From Gnetum montanum (Eukaryota > Streptophyta > Gnetopsida > Gnetales > Gnetaceae), in contig MNCI01000556.1 of the NCBI GenBank assembly GCA_015680685.1, positions 941,931-1,005,930 of the forward strand: a DNA stretch of 64,000 bases, given 5' to 3'. The notes under the pieces were generated by a model. It was given only the letters and a program-made list of their open reading frames with translations, ran no database searches and was not told the DNA's origin. Every line of letters starts with the position of its first letter. Within the stretch, counting starts at the first letter, position 1. Shown here one piece after another: positions 33,486-44,650 of the stretch. The position numbers and the translations under genes were made by a program.

Positions 33486-35050
33486 TCTTAGTCATGTTGG
33501 AGTAAGATGAGGGGAAAATAGTGCTAGTAATGCAACATAAGGGTTAAAATATAGTAACATAGGTGGTTATTAATAAGGTAGTATAGGTCCTCAATGCTCC
33601 TATAATGTTTTTACTAGACATCACTATCATGGTAGACATCCATGCATTTGTAGGAGTAGAAAATGATTGGGTGAGTGTTGTCTAATTCAAGGAGATGTTA
33701 GAAAGATTAGTTCAAGTTAGGCAATTGCTTCTAGAGATCTGTGATCTTCCAGATGAAATCATAGCAAGCCATTCATATCTACTTGAGACAAAGGACAAAC
33801 TACTAATTACTAGTGCACAACTTGAGGAGGCTACCATGACAAATCAATGGTTAGCTACTGAAGTTATTGAGTTGAGTCCATCTCTCCAACCTGCTATTCT
33901 CAAGTGAGAGCTCAAGCAAGGTGAAGCTTTCTACTAGCTTTAGCAAAAATGTCAATAGGTTGAGAATGCAAAAGAAATGGAAATCTTCAATGTAGCCTTG
34001 TTAGAGACTATTTCCAACAACATTGACAAGAAATTATCATAGAGTTTTCAAGGACAAATTGGTCCTCACCAAGGATAATCATTGCCTAGGAAATGTTGAG
34101 CAATAGAAGGATCAATTAATGGAGTATATACACCAATAGTAGGAGTAGCTTGCCAAGATAAACTTGGACTTGATAAGATTGGTAATAAAAAATTGCAATC
34201 TCTTGATAAAGGAGGTTCATGCTCTTTGTTAGAAAACTATAATTGAGGTAGCCACCTGGAAGAATAATGACCTAAAATTTGAGTAAAGATTCATTACAAG
34301 GATGATCTTGGGCTACTCAAAGAGATCATTAAGAATGAAATAAAATTATCAAAGGTGAAGATGAATGACACCTTCCGACAACTTCATCACAGTGGATATA
34401 TATGGTAGCCCATCTCAATGGACTAAACACACATAATAAGATAGAGATTTAATTGAACAAGCTGCAAATCAAGGAGATAATAGAGTATATGAAGGTTACC
34501 AACCTCTAATATGAAAACTTGATAATGTTAATGGTGGGGAGGCCAAGGTTAGAATTGGAAAAGCATGTTGCTAGTTCATACATTCTCTATGAGATGGAAT
34601 TCAAGATTCCTAAATGGATGAAACAAAAGTTATAGATACCTAACATGGAGCTTGAAATTCTCAAAAGAAAATTCACAAACAAATGATCTATTGTTGAAAA
34701 CCTAGCAAGGAAGATGAATGACTACCATAAGCTACAAAACCTTGTAAAGACATTCAACATTGAATGTAAGGCATTTGCCTCCTCATTCATTAATGGGAAG
34801 GAAATGTTTTCTTTAATGACATGCCCATGGTACATTCCTGCACCAGCCCATATAGGCCAAGTAACCTAGACTACGCACAATCCATGGAGCACTAAGAAAA
34901 TTATGAAAGCACTTGTAGATGCTTCCAAACTCAGAGTTATAATAACAAGACAACCGTAACTAGCAAAAGCACCTAGATGAGATGAAGAACCATCTAAGCT
35001 ATAGAAGCCTCCATCTCCAAGCATAGTATGAAATTTCATCACACCTCCAT
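33486..35050 (+). pseudogene. Env-position ORF of the older element, second part
   Basis: Resumes the ORF broken at 14549. The clean part, 33695-33907, reads MLERLVQVRQLLLEICDLPD and LEEATMTNQWLATEVIEL, with hydrophobic residues spaced as in a coiled coil. It matches in layout the segment GQVMTTLLDIPNN...EIQRLQEELVSLRAE of the copy near 50500. Later pieces (TISNNIDKKLS, DDLGLLKEIIKNEIKLSKVK) are also helical and charged. It ends near 35020 with DEEPSKL and KPPSPS, comparable with MEEPSPLGTT at the end of the 60833-63467 copy. Many stops. Confidence 0.5.
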
Positions 35051-37750
35051 CCATTCAATAGGCTCCTACTACAATTTGGTCCATGTATCCAATTTTTTTA
35101 TAAAGAGAACTCATTTTTGAAAAACTGTATAATCTGGAACTTAAGGTTAGTTATAGTTAGTCAATCAGTTTATGTGTTAATAAATTTCATATTTTTCAAA
35201 TTTTATAAAAAATGCGATCCAAATTTTGTTCACTCAAGGATGATTTTTCAATTAGTTATGGAGGTTTGATGAACCATCAATAATATAAGCTACATCAATG
35301 CATGCTCATCAACATAGCCCCATCGATGTATCCTTGTTGATGCATGATAAGATATATTGATGTAAGTATTGTAGCAACAAAAAATCTTAGTTGTTGAAAA
35401 GCCAAGGATTCTTAGCTACAAACAACCTCAACCCCAAATCCCCAATACCATTAAGAAAAAATGGGATTCAAGGTGCCCTAGATGGTTCGATAGATTTCCT
35501 AGGGACTTAGGGAATGCAAGAAAAGTTTGTAAAAAATGTAAAAATTGAAAATCTAAAAATCCATAATGAATACAAATTACACACAAAATGAAACTATGAA
35601 CTTTATTACTTAAATAAAGACTGAGTTTATCAATATGTAGGAAAGTGCCCATAGGAGAGAAACGGGGGGTTCACTTGGGCAGGGGTTCCAAGTTCATTGA
35701 AGAAGATAGAATCCACTTCACGATCTAGATGCCCAACCACTCCCAATGCTTTCTAACCTCCTCTACTGTTGCTCAAACTTTGCAACATTGGTCACTATTG
35801 GAATTGAGAAATGTGAAGGATTGAGGTAGCCAGAGTGCTCCATGTTGAGATTTGGAAATCCCAAGGGGAATAAGGTTAACACTTTAGGCTCACAAATCCT
35901 AATGAGGATAACAATGGTAACAAGCCTTATATGGTTCTACACTAACAGGTCCCAAAAAACTGTGTTGGCATCAAAAACATAAAATTTCTCAAAATGAAAA
36001 TTTTGTCCAAATTCCAACAGTGCGCACTTCAAAATGGTATTTGGGGTTGGTTTATATATGGTTTTGGCCTTAATTTTTGTTGCAAATTAACTATAATTTG
36101 GCTGTAAATTTTGGCTATGTTTCAGGTGGAGTAGGTGCCAAAATTTGATGGGTTACCATATATAGTAAGTGTCATAACCCCATGACCATTTCATTTACCA
36201 AAAATAGTAATAGGGATGCACCTTCCATGCTGGCTTCACTCCTACATTGGCTTTCCTCCCTCCACATTGGTTTATGTAGGGTCCTTGCTAGAGTTGATGT
36301 CAAAATCTTGGCCATGTTTCTAGGGATGAAAAATCAATGCTAGGGATGAATAATCAATGCTAGGGATGAAGGTCAAACCCCTCTAGACTAAGTTACCCCC
36401 CTTCTATGCTAGGGGTGGATGAGATCCACTCCCCTAAACTCCTCCATGCTAGCTTTGATGTCTCTATGCTAGGAGTAGGTGGTGCACACCCCTGCATGCT
36501 TAGTTACCCTTTGTAAGAGTTTGCCAATGTAGAAAAGTGTATACCCCCCATAAAACCCATCAAATTGAGATACTTGGCATTCCAAAAGGCATTTTTAGCA
36601 CACCCCCCACAGCCCCAGCACCCCCCCCCCCCTGCTACCCAAAAGCCCAAATATAGATGTTAGGTGGATCTTTTCACTTGAGGAATGAGGCTTTGGCCAC
36701 TTATGAAGCTTTTTTTTTCAATTCCAAAAGTATAAAGTATGTAAGATTGCCCTCCATGGGTTACAACCTTCACATTTACAATGAAGTTTTGCCTCAGGTT
36801 TCATGGGATGGGGTTACAATGATTACAAAATGCAAATTTAGTGATGTTTCATTGGTCACTCTTTGTTGGAGGATTAACTTGAGAGCCACTGACAAACAAT
36901 ACAAGACACCATCATAGGTCCACCACTAATGTTTCCTCTCCATGCTTAATTCAATCATATCAAGCCATGCCAAAGAGTGTTTGTGGTGATGGATTAAGGC
37001 TAGGATGAGATGGTAGTAATGGTCATTAGGGAGATGGTCATGGAGGCTAACAACAGATTCCAAGTGTTGTCATCATGGCTATAGCATGACACTTAACTTG
37101 TTTTGAAGTATTTGGTTTCTCAACAAGTGTGTTTGAGGATCCAATCACTTTTCTCCAATATTTCTTTGGCCATTAGGCTTTAAGGCTTCATTAGTCATTC
37201 GGCCTCTTGGAAATTTGCTTTTCCTTTTTTTTTTTGTTGTGGGGTGAAACCTTCATTGGGTTTCATTGCTAGGTCTAATTTGATATGGTTTCCCATTGAA
37301 TGAGTTATGTTACACTCAATAGACTTGGTTTTCCCATTGAAATAAGATGTGTTATGCTCAATGCAATTGATGATTTTTCACTTAATGAGATGCATTACAT
37401 TCAAGTGGACTTGAGGATTCTTCATGATGAAAAGATATCATACAGCCATAGTGCATGGACAGCAAACAGAGGTCAACATTGTTTTCCAAGGTCTAGAAGG
37501 TCATAATTAGGCTATGGTCTTGGGCTCAAGGAATGGTGCTAGATGGAGGGCAATGGTACAAGCACTCTTGACATAGCAAGACAAGCTCACCAAATCTTAC
37601 ACATCAAGGTCACGTAGTGACTTGCCACCACAATGACTTGCACCTTTGTGATGGCTTCAAGCTTCATCTTATGAGCACAACTTCAAGAGAACATGAAAGC
37701 TAATCAAACTAAACATGTTATAAAATTACAATGTATGAAGGCCACATAGA
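35051..37750. other. Non-coding stretch, no gene seen
   Basis: AT-rich DNA with two odd spots. At about 36315-36372 a unit close to CTAGGGATGAATAATCAATG is present three times in a row, with looser copies of ATGCTAGG up to 36475. At 36604-36632 lie two C-runs (the second of 12). The open frame 36657-36917 (86 codons) has no recognisable domain. A block shared with 12783 lies at 35313. Confidence 0.4.
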
Positions 37751-37769
37751 ATGATAAAACCAAGCTAGT

Positions 37770-39020
37770 TCAGTCACCAATGTTGCCAATTTAAGGTCAT
37801 GGTGGGCCATGGTACTAGTTTAAGGCCCTGGCAAGCCATGGTGCCAATTTAAGATCATAGCAAATTGTGGCATCAATTTAAGGCCCTTGCAGGTTATGGC
37901 TTTACCAATTTTAGGCCCTAGCTAGTCATGTTAACATTTTAAGGCCTTGGCATGCCATATTGTTAGTTTAAGACCTTGGCAGGCCATAAAAATATGTTTC
38001 TTTTCCATGTAAAAGATGTCATGTAGGCTCACTTGTTGTAGATCATTAGAATTGTCGGCATCAGTCATTCGTTGCAACTTGTCAACAATGATAAACAACA
38101 CTAGAAGCAAACATGTAAGTGCTAGATATAATCAAGGCTATGTGATGGCTTGGATGTTGCATGGTAAGGGCTTGATGATGTAATGAGCAAGCTTATGTTC
38201 TAGTAAGAAACTTGGTTTCATGTGTTTCCTCCTCACCATTATGATTTAGATGAAAATTCCAACTAGGGGATCCTCTATGATGTTTTTGTGTTCAAGGTCA
38301 ATGGTCATTGGGCTACTGTAGGGTGTTATTGCTATAAAGTAAAATGGTTTTAAGGTCTTAAGATTAAGGTCAACTTGGCCTAACAATACCACAAGAGGGG
38401 ATTACTCAGACTTTAAGGCTAGTACAGTTTGCTTCCTCATTCCTCTAGCTCAATCTACATGACAACATAAGCACATCAAGTGGCACCTATGTAACAAAAT
38501 GATAAAAATTGATAAAAATCAATAGAATAATGCCAACAATAATGCAAAATATCATGGTAATAATGCATAAATGAGAAAACATGTTGAAACAAAGCCCATG
38601 TAAGTATCCAAGTAATGTCAACAAAGGCTATAAAGTAATACAAAGTCATGTCAAGTGAAACATGGTTACACTTTTGACATTTTAAAACCTTGGCAGGCCA
38701 TGTTGCAATTTAAGGCCTTAGTGGGCTATGGTTACATGGTGTTAAATGGTGGTCAAAGATGGTCAAACCCTATCATTGAACACCAATTGAAGGATGAATG
38801 AAGGTCTACAGAGGCTATAATGAAGAAAAAAGGCAATTGTGATGAAAAGGAAGTTATGTAGAGGCTAAATGGGGTCAACCATGGAATAACAAGGTCAAAG
38901 TAGGTCAAAACACCATGATACAAGGCTAAATCAAGCAACTTGGAATACATGTTGTAAAACAAGCCCAATACAAGTCAAAAAAGGTTAGATTTTTACCAAT
39001 TTTAGGCCTTTGCGGGCCAT
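37770..39020 (-). repeat. Inverted-orientation array of the TTTAAGGCC motif
   Basis: About eight units of roughly 27-38 bp between 37785 and 37990, of the form CTAGTTTAAGGCCTTGGCAGGCCATGG, then two more near 38685-38735 and one near 38995. On the minus strand they read ...GGTCTTAAACTAG..., the same motif as in the Tat element at 26.0 and 30.0 kb, so this stretch is probably a remnant of a Tat element in the other orientation. No coding domain of Tat is visible here. Confidence 0.6.
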
Positions 39021-39169
39021 TGTGATGCAAAGGTGGGGTGAGGCTTAGTAAAACAAGGTAAAGTTTAGTTGTAACATGGTAATAGTAGGGTCAAATCTAA
39101 TAAAATAAGGTAACATAAAGTCAAAAGCAAGAAAATATGGTAAACAATGTGAAGTAAATTTAATAAAGT

Positions 39170-39175
<6 letters not shown>

Positions 39176-39201
<26 letters not shown>

Positions 39202-39202
39202 T
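39176..39202. repeat. (TA)n microsatellite
   Basis: About 13 TA units, directly before the LINE fragment. Confidence 0.9.
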
Positions 39203-39206
39203 GAAT

Positions 39207-39640
39207 TATGTCTTTTCAACATGTCTTTTAGGATTGCTCATTCTCTCAACACATTTGGAAATGGTGTCAATCTCTCCAAGTCTTCCTTCCTAACCATTCT
39301 ATTGGTTTTTCTCAAAGTATCTTTCAAGATGATTGTGTTAAGCGTCATCTTCAAAAAGCCTAGAAAATCCTCTTATTTCAGATTATCTTCTTTATTTGGA
39401 AATGTCGCCTAGATGCTTGGTATCAAAACATAAACTACAATGAATTTAACTACGGTATGAAATGCTCTATTGCTAGTATTGTTCAACTTCAATGTGGAGA
39501 ACCAGGCTTTATCAATAATATTATCTTTTTCTAAATGGTTTCTCTTTTTGTCTTGTTGCAGGTGAGGTGAGTGGGCGGTCATCTTGCAACATTGGGCTCT
39601 GTTAAGGTTTTGGTTTTAATTTTTTCTTCTCCAGGGGAAG
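39207..39640 (+). pseudogene. LINE retrotransposon 3' fragment (end of ORF2)
   Basis: The plus strand encodes SFQHVFxDCSFSQHIWKWC, which fits the zinc-binding C-terminal segment of plant LINE reverse transcriptases (HLFFxCxFSxxIW), followed by ILLFQIIFFIWKCRLDAWYQ, matching the usual IIWxIWxxRNxxxF block. The frame ends at TAA near 39532. The start is cut at the (TA)n run, the usual 5' truncation of LINEs; no clear A-tail marks the 3' end. Confidence 0.62.
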
Positions 39641-40260
39641 TGGCAGTGTGGATGGCGTGAAGGTAGGATCTGTCGTACACCACAAATTCACCGCCGATGG
39701 CGAGCGTGTCACGGTGGAGGTGTTTCTCCATAGGCATCATCTAGGGTTTTGATGGGCTGGTGCTGATGGTTGTTCTTGGCGTAGAGGATTATGCGCAGCT
39801 ACGGTCGAAGGCGAGGGGTGCACAGTGGCAAGAGTTTGGCAGAGACACCGTGTGTGCAGGTGAGGATTTTAATGGTGCGCAGGATGCAACAAGCAGGAGA
39901 GGGTTTCAGTGGGTGAAGCAGCCACGGCAAGCCGTCAGTGAACAGTGTTGTTTCTGCTGGCCGCGGTGCCTGCATTGGTGCCTCGGTAGCCCGTGGTTAC
40001 ACTATGGACTGCAGCGCGAGGGCTCGTTTCGATGGTTCGCCTGGCCCAAGCCGTCCTACTCAAGGCAACCACAGGCCAGAGCAAGCAAAGGGAAGGTGAT
40101 GGTGATAGGGTTGCTGGCCAGCAGGGGCCTTCCAGGAGCGGCTCTGTGGCTCAGTCTTGCCCTGCAACCGCGTGGCAGGCCTGCACTACTAGCCAATGTC
40201 ACTGTCAACCACGGTGGCTGTTGGCAGTGGCCAAGCCTAAAAATTGATTAATTAATTTAA
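39641..40260 (+). other. GC-rich, CpG-containing patch, possible host promoter or first exon
   Basis: Base composition differs sharply from the rest of the window: GC-rich with many CpG (for example CACCGCCGATGGCGAGCG at 39689). A telo-box-like TAGGGTTTTG lies at 39741-39750, common in plant 5' leaders, followed by a 163-codon plus-strand frame (39760-40251) that I do not recognise and that may be chance in GC-rich DNA. It could be a host 5' leader or the GC-rich leader of a transposable element. Confidence 0.35.
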
Positions 40261-40955
40261 TTTTTGTTCACTTGCGGATGTGTTTATGTTCGGTAGTTTG
40301 CTCTGTAAATTTTGCTTTCACAGGGATTGCTTCGAGATTTCTTGGCGAGTCTGAAGTTTGATTCCATAGCTAGTGGAGTTGAAAGAAAAAGTTTTCTTTA
40401 AATAAACGATTTGCTGAGGCTTAACCATGTTTTCGGAGAACCTAATTTTTATCCAACGAGTGGTCACAGTATATCTTGCAGTTAAAATAATATAAAAACT
40501 AATAGAATAATGGTGAGTGCCCAAAGGGAAATAAAATCTTGACATTTTGATATATGGGCTTGGGGTACTTTGTAATTATCATGTGACTCAAGATTTTATG
40601 GAGAACTTGCTTTTGTTAAATCGGATTTCTCTCTGTTTAGTATAATGTATCTTCTTTGCGTAATTGTAAAGCTCTAAATCAAGATTGTAATGCTTTTCTA
40701 CTTTTTTTTCTTTGGTTTTAAATGAATGTAGAATCTTGAGTTTTGCAATTCGGCTTTCTTGTTGTTATTAACTGCATGCATTTTTGTATTTCTACAAGCC
40801 CCAAGCTATGATGGTGATTGACTATGATGTAGTTGATGCTCTTTCCTCTCCCATTTATGGCTTAGCTTTGGATACTATGGGGCCAGTTGCAACCTACCAT
40901 GCTTTCCTTTGTTGTTTGATACAATTGCCTTCATTTGACTACAAAGGTCATAAGG
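40261..40955 (+). other. Low-copy-looking DNA with a candidate exon
   Basis: No similarity to other parts of the window. Intron-like features: TTTCACAG at 40315-40322 and T-rich tracts. A frame opens at about 40797 (after TTTCTACAAG) with PQAMMVIDYDVVDALSSPIY and GPVATYHAFLCC. It runs into the insertion point of element 2 and stays open on the other side (47921-48036), so the empty site would give about 95 codons without a stop. No domain recognised. Confidence 0.35.
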
Positions 40956-40960
40956 ACCAT
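40956..40960. repeat. Target site duplication of element 2, left
   Basis: ACCAT, identical to 47916-47920. Confidence 0.88.
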
Positions 40961-41720
40961 TGATGAGTGGCGAAGTACCCCTACACTCAACCATACGAAT
41001 ACAAGCGTTACACGTGCGATCCGATCGAACTCCACAGACTAAGTGCCTACACACCTTATGGAACACTTAAGGTTAATCGTTCGTTGTCTTCCCAGACTTA
41101 CTTGTATTTGTCATGGTTGTATGGTTAAGTCTGAGGTATGTGATTTTTATAACTTTTCTATTTTATCTCCTATGCTAACGAGGTGAACGGTGAAGAGACT
41201 AATTAACTAACTTTAACTAACTAACTAAGCCTTAATTAACCTAGCATCAACATCCGTTCCCACTTACCGTTCACACCCTGAACCAATGCATCCTTGGTTA
41301 CCAAACACTATTCGTTACTAGGATCACCAAGCGTAACGCACATGCTCGAAGCAATCGTACTGAATTCACTTAACTATGGGAGAAAGCTTGAGAGAGATTT
41401 AATTAATTAATAAAGTATTTAAATGATGAATAATAAATAACAGTAATGAAAATCCTATTTAGCCTATTCCATGCACTGCAAGGTTTATCCGAGAAGTTTT
41501 TCTTTATTTCAGTACACAAACTTGTGTTCAGGTACAATATTTGCTTGAATAAAGATCCGTTCACTTTGGAGCTCTTATTGTAGGCACATGGAAAATATTC
41601 TATCTCTAAAGAGGTAAAACTGCTAGAGTTTCAATACGGTCTAGGCCTAGATTGAGAAACAAGGGAGAGTCGCCTCTTATTTATAGACCTAGCTGTGCAC
41701 CATGATATCGTGCCCCATCA
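40961..41720 (-). repeat. 3' LTR of Athila-like element 2
   Basis: 760 bp from TGATGAGTGG to GCCCCATCA, direct repeat of 47070-47915. TATA box on the minus strand at 41675-41686. It lacks most of the GATATC-rich segment found in the 5' LTR, so it is 86 bp shorter. Differences between the two are almost all transitions. Confidence 0.92.
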
Positions 41721-43640
41721 TATCCCCATGACTGAATAAAAACTCGTTCTCAAGTTCCTTACAAAATATTGGGAAGGTATGGGATTATTGACTTGAAATG
41801 GAACTAATGGTGAATGGGATGACATGTGAATAGATCATCATTACAAGACAAGACAAAATTGGTGTTCATGACAACAAGAGTGAACACCTTATACATTTGA
41901 CATCAGGCCTCATTTGGCAACTGAGACAGAAAAAGAGAGAAAGAAGTTTTGTTGCTGCCAACGCCAAGATTGCGTCTTTCATTGTCCATCTGTAAGCGTG
42001 CCATCCATCTCGTTCTTTGCATAGTTGCTTCAGCACTGATCCATTCCAAGTGTTCCCTCCAGATCCAATCTGTTGTTGTATGATTGCCATCTGCACACAC
42101 AACACAGTCTTTATATTAGCAAAGGTAAATGAATGATAATGCAATTGATACCTTGCTTTGGTGAAAGGTCCATTGGCTGAGCTGTGGTATGGCTAATACA
42201 CATCTGGATATATCATAGTGGTGACTACTGAAGGTGTAGGGGTTAGGAGAAAATCAAAAAAATTTGGGTCTTGACCCCCATGACTAAGAGCAAACCTCCA
42301 GTAGCGATAGAATGGAGAAAGAAAATAGAACAAGAAAGATGGAGATAAAGAAACAACTATATCACCAATAAAATGGATGTCAAGATGGAAATGAACACAA
42401 TAGAGTTAATTGCAAAATGTTAAGGGAAAGAATTTAACTGGTGCACCAAATAGGAATGTTACTGGATCCTCCACAAAGTAGGTTCATGCCCTTAATGCCC
42501 TGACAAACCCACATTCAAAGAGTCCGTAGGCTCTAGGAATGTCATTTGGAATAAGAGTTAAAGTATTAACCATAAGAATTTACCAAAAAGAAAATGATGT
42601 GTCAACCAAAATATATACTAATGATACAACTGGTAATGAGGTGAACAATGGAGAGAAGGATGGAGAGAAGAGAATGGAATGGAATCTCAAGAACACGGTG
42701 GTGTATATCCCCTTGTGTAGTTCATGGTTAATGTGACTTAGCAGATCCCATTCCAAGTTCGGCCTCAAACAAGCCACATCTAATGACTTCGCATTAATGC
42801 ATTCGGCCAATCCATCCACTTGAAGTAACAAGAATGCATCTCTCAAAGAGCCACCACCATTCCGATGAAACGAAGGAGGAGAGAATGGGATGCGAGAAGG
42901 GCCTTAATTAGAGGGAACATTTTTATTTTAGTTCCATAACCAGTGCTTGTAGCCCAAATGATTATTTCGTCTAAGGGATGTGCTTTGAATTCTCACTATT
43001 TTTATTTTTTATTTTTATATATATGTTTTTGCATGAGAACCATACCATGTAAAAACTTTGTTCTTTTTATTTTCTCAACTTCCCGATAATTGGGTAACAT
43101 CAAAATGGTAGAAAACATCCAAGAACCCAAGAGAATGGCTAACACAAATGCATCAAGTTCCCTTGAAGTTACACCCTTTTCAATATTTGAGTTCTTCCTT
43201 AGTTTGAGAAATGCCCAGTCACCGATTCATTAGAGTTTTTATTTAGAAAGGGACTGTACATTTCCAAGCCAAGAGAGACCATAGAAATTTGTGGATGTAT
43301 GAATGGAGTGAACTCATTGCCTACCATGTCAAAAGAATCATACCTTACTATCAACATCATGACTTAAAGGTAAAAATCAAACATTAGCAATCAAATAGAA
43401 AAACAATTCATACCATCATGAAGAAAAATTATTGGGTGACAAAATTATAAGATGGATAACACACACATACACACAAAATAAAAAATTATAATGATGTTGT
43501 AAAACAAAAACAAGAAAAGTTAAAGAAATTTGTAAAACAAAAATATGCAAAACAAAAATGTGTAAAACAAAAACTTAAAAGAACTGAGGGCCCTGAATGA
43601 TCTGCATAGGTGGCCATCTCCCCCATGACTAAATGGAAAG
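41721..43640 (-). other. Polypurine tract and non-coding 3' region of element 2
   Basis: Begins with TATCCCCATGAC, ATGGGGATA on the minus strand (polypurine tract). It aligns with 799-2701 of element 1 by shared blocks: TTCCTTACAAAATATTGGGA, CCAGTAGCGATAG-like and GTCCGTAGGCTC. No protein supported. Confidence 0.6.
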
Positions 43641-44650
43641 GGAGAGATCTAAAATAATGAATGCCTATTTGAATTTCTTAGAAGCATCCAACTTCTCCCG
43701 ATTGATGTTTTCAGGATAAGGGGTGGAAGTTAGCAATGCTCATATTCTAATGTATCTATGCTTTTGTTATGGGCATGAGTTGTTCCCCCAGTTCGTTCCA
43801 TGCATGTTGGTGGGTTGCTCTTTCCATTAGCTATTAACCATGGGGTGTCCACTTGTTGTGTAGTTGCTACATATAGGCACTTTTGTCTCAAAGTTTCTAG
43901 GGCACACCGGTTACATGCAGGAAATGTTGAGCATTCCCCCATGTCATCACCCTCTGAGTCACTGTATGTGATGCACAGAACTTTCTTCTTCTCGATCTTT
44001 CCATAAATATTTATCTTAAATATTTCTAAGGAAAGATCATGGATCCCTAGGCATGCATCTATTGTACTTAGCCATGCCCTTTTAATTATAATTGGGAAGT
44101 CCCCTTTGTTGTTGTTGACTTCTATCACTAGGAAATCAACTCAGTATGACCGACCACACACAGTGGTAACGATGTCCTCCACCAATCCCAAGGGAATGGT
44201 GATGGACTGGTCAGCTAGCTCTAGTTAAATATTACTCTTCTTAAGTCAAGGCAGGTTCTAGGCTTGATACATTTCTCGTGAGATTAAGTTGACTCTGAAC
44301 CTGAGTCAAGAAGAGCTTTATGTGGTTCGTTCTCGGCCACTTGGAGGTAGATTAAGGGACTTCTAAGGTCATAGAGTTTCCTGGGAAGTTGGCCTACCTT
44401 GATCCAGTCGATTACGGTATGTCTTAACATAACCGTATGCATTGAGCTCTGGTGTTGGTTTGAAGGGAGCTTTGAAGCCTTATTTGTTGGAGGAGCGTGC
44501 ACAGACTCAACTGCTTGTGGTTGTGAGAGCTTATCTAGGCTTTTGGTTTTGAAGAAAGGTTTTCTCTTCTTGCGGTTGTCAGAACCAGTAGCAGGTTGAA
44601 GGTTTACAGCTCTCGTAGCATTACGTTGCTACGGTTGAGTGGGGAGTTCC
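43641..44650 (-). pseudogene. Protease region of element 2
   Basis: Minus-strand stretches 44502-44284 and 44128-43730. The active site is intact as ALLDSGSEST (about 44305-44280); the first half precedes it with LRSPLIYLQVAENEPHKALL. The second half reads FPIIIKRAWLSTIDACLGIH and KVLCITYSDSEGDDMGE, homologous to 6050-5890 of element 1. Beyond 43730 the sequence passes straight into the 3' non-coding region: RT, RNase H and integrase are absent. Confidence 0.8.

Noticed and set aside
36657-36917. An 86-codon frame as a small gene
   Set aside because: No domain, no homologue in the window, no promoter or splice context; length expected by chance.
39760-40251. A 163-codon plus-strand frame in GC-rich DNA as a protein gene
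   Set aside because: Stop codons are rare by chance in this composition, two frames are open at once (39993-40247 too), and no domain is recognisable. Kept only as a possible host leader.
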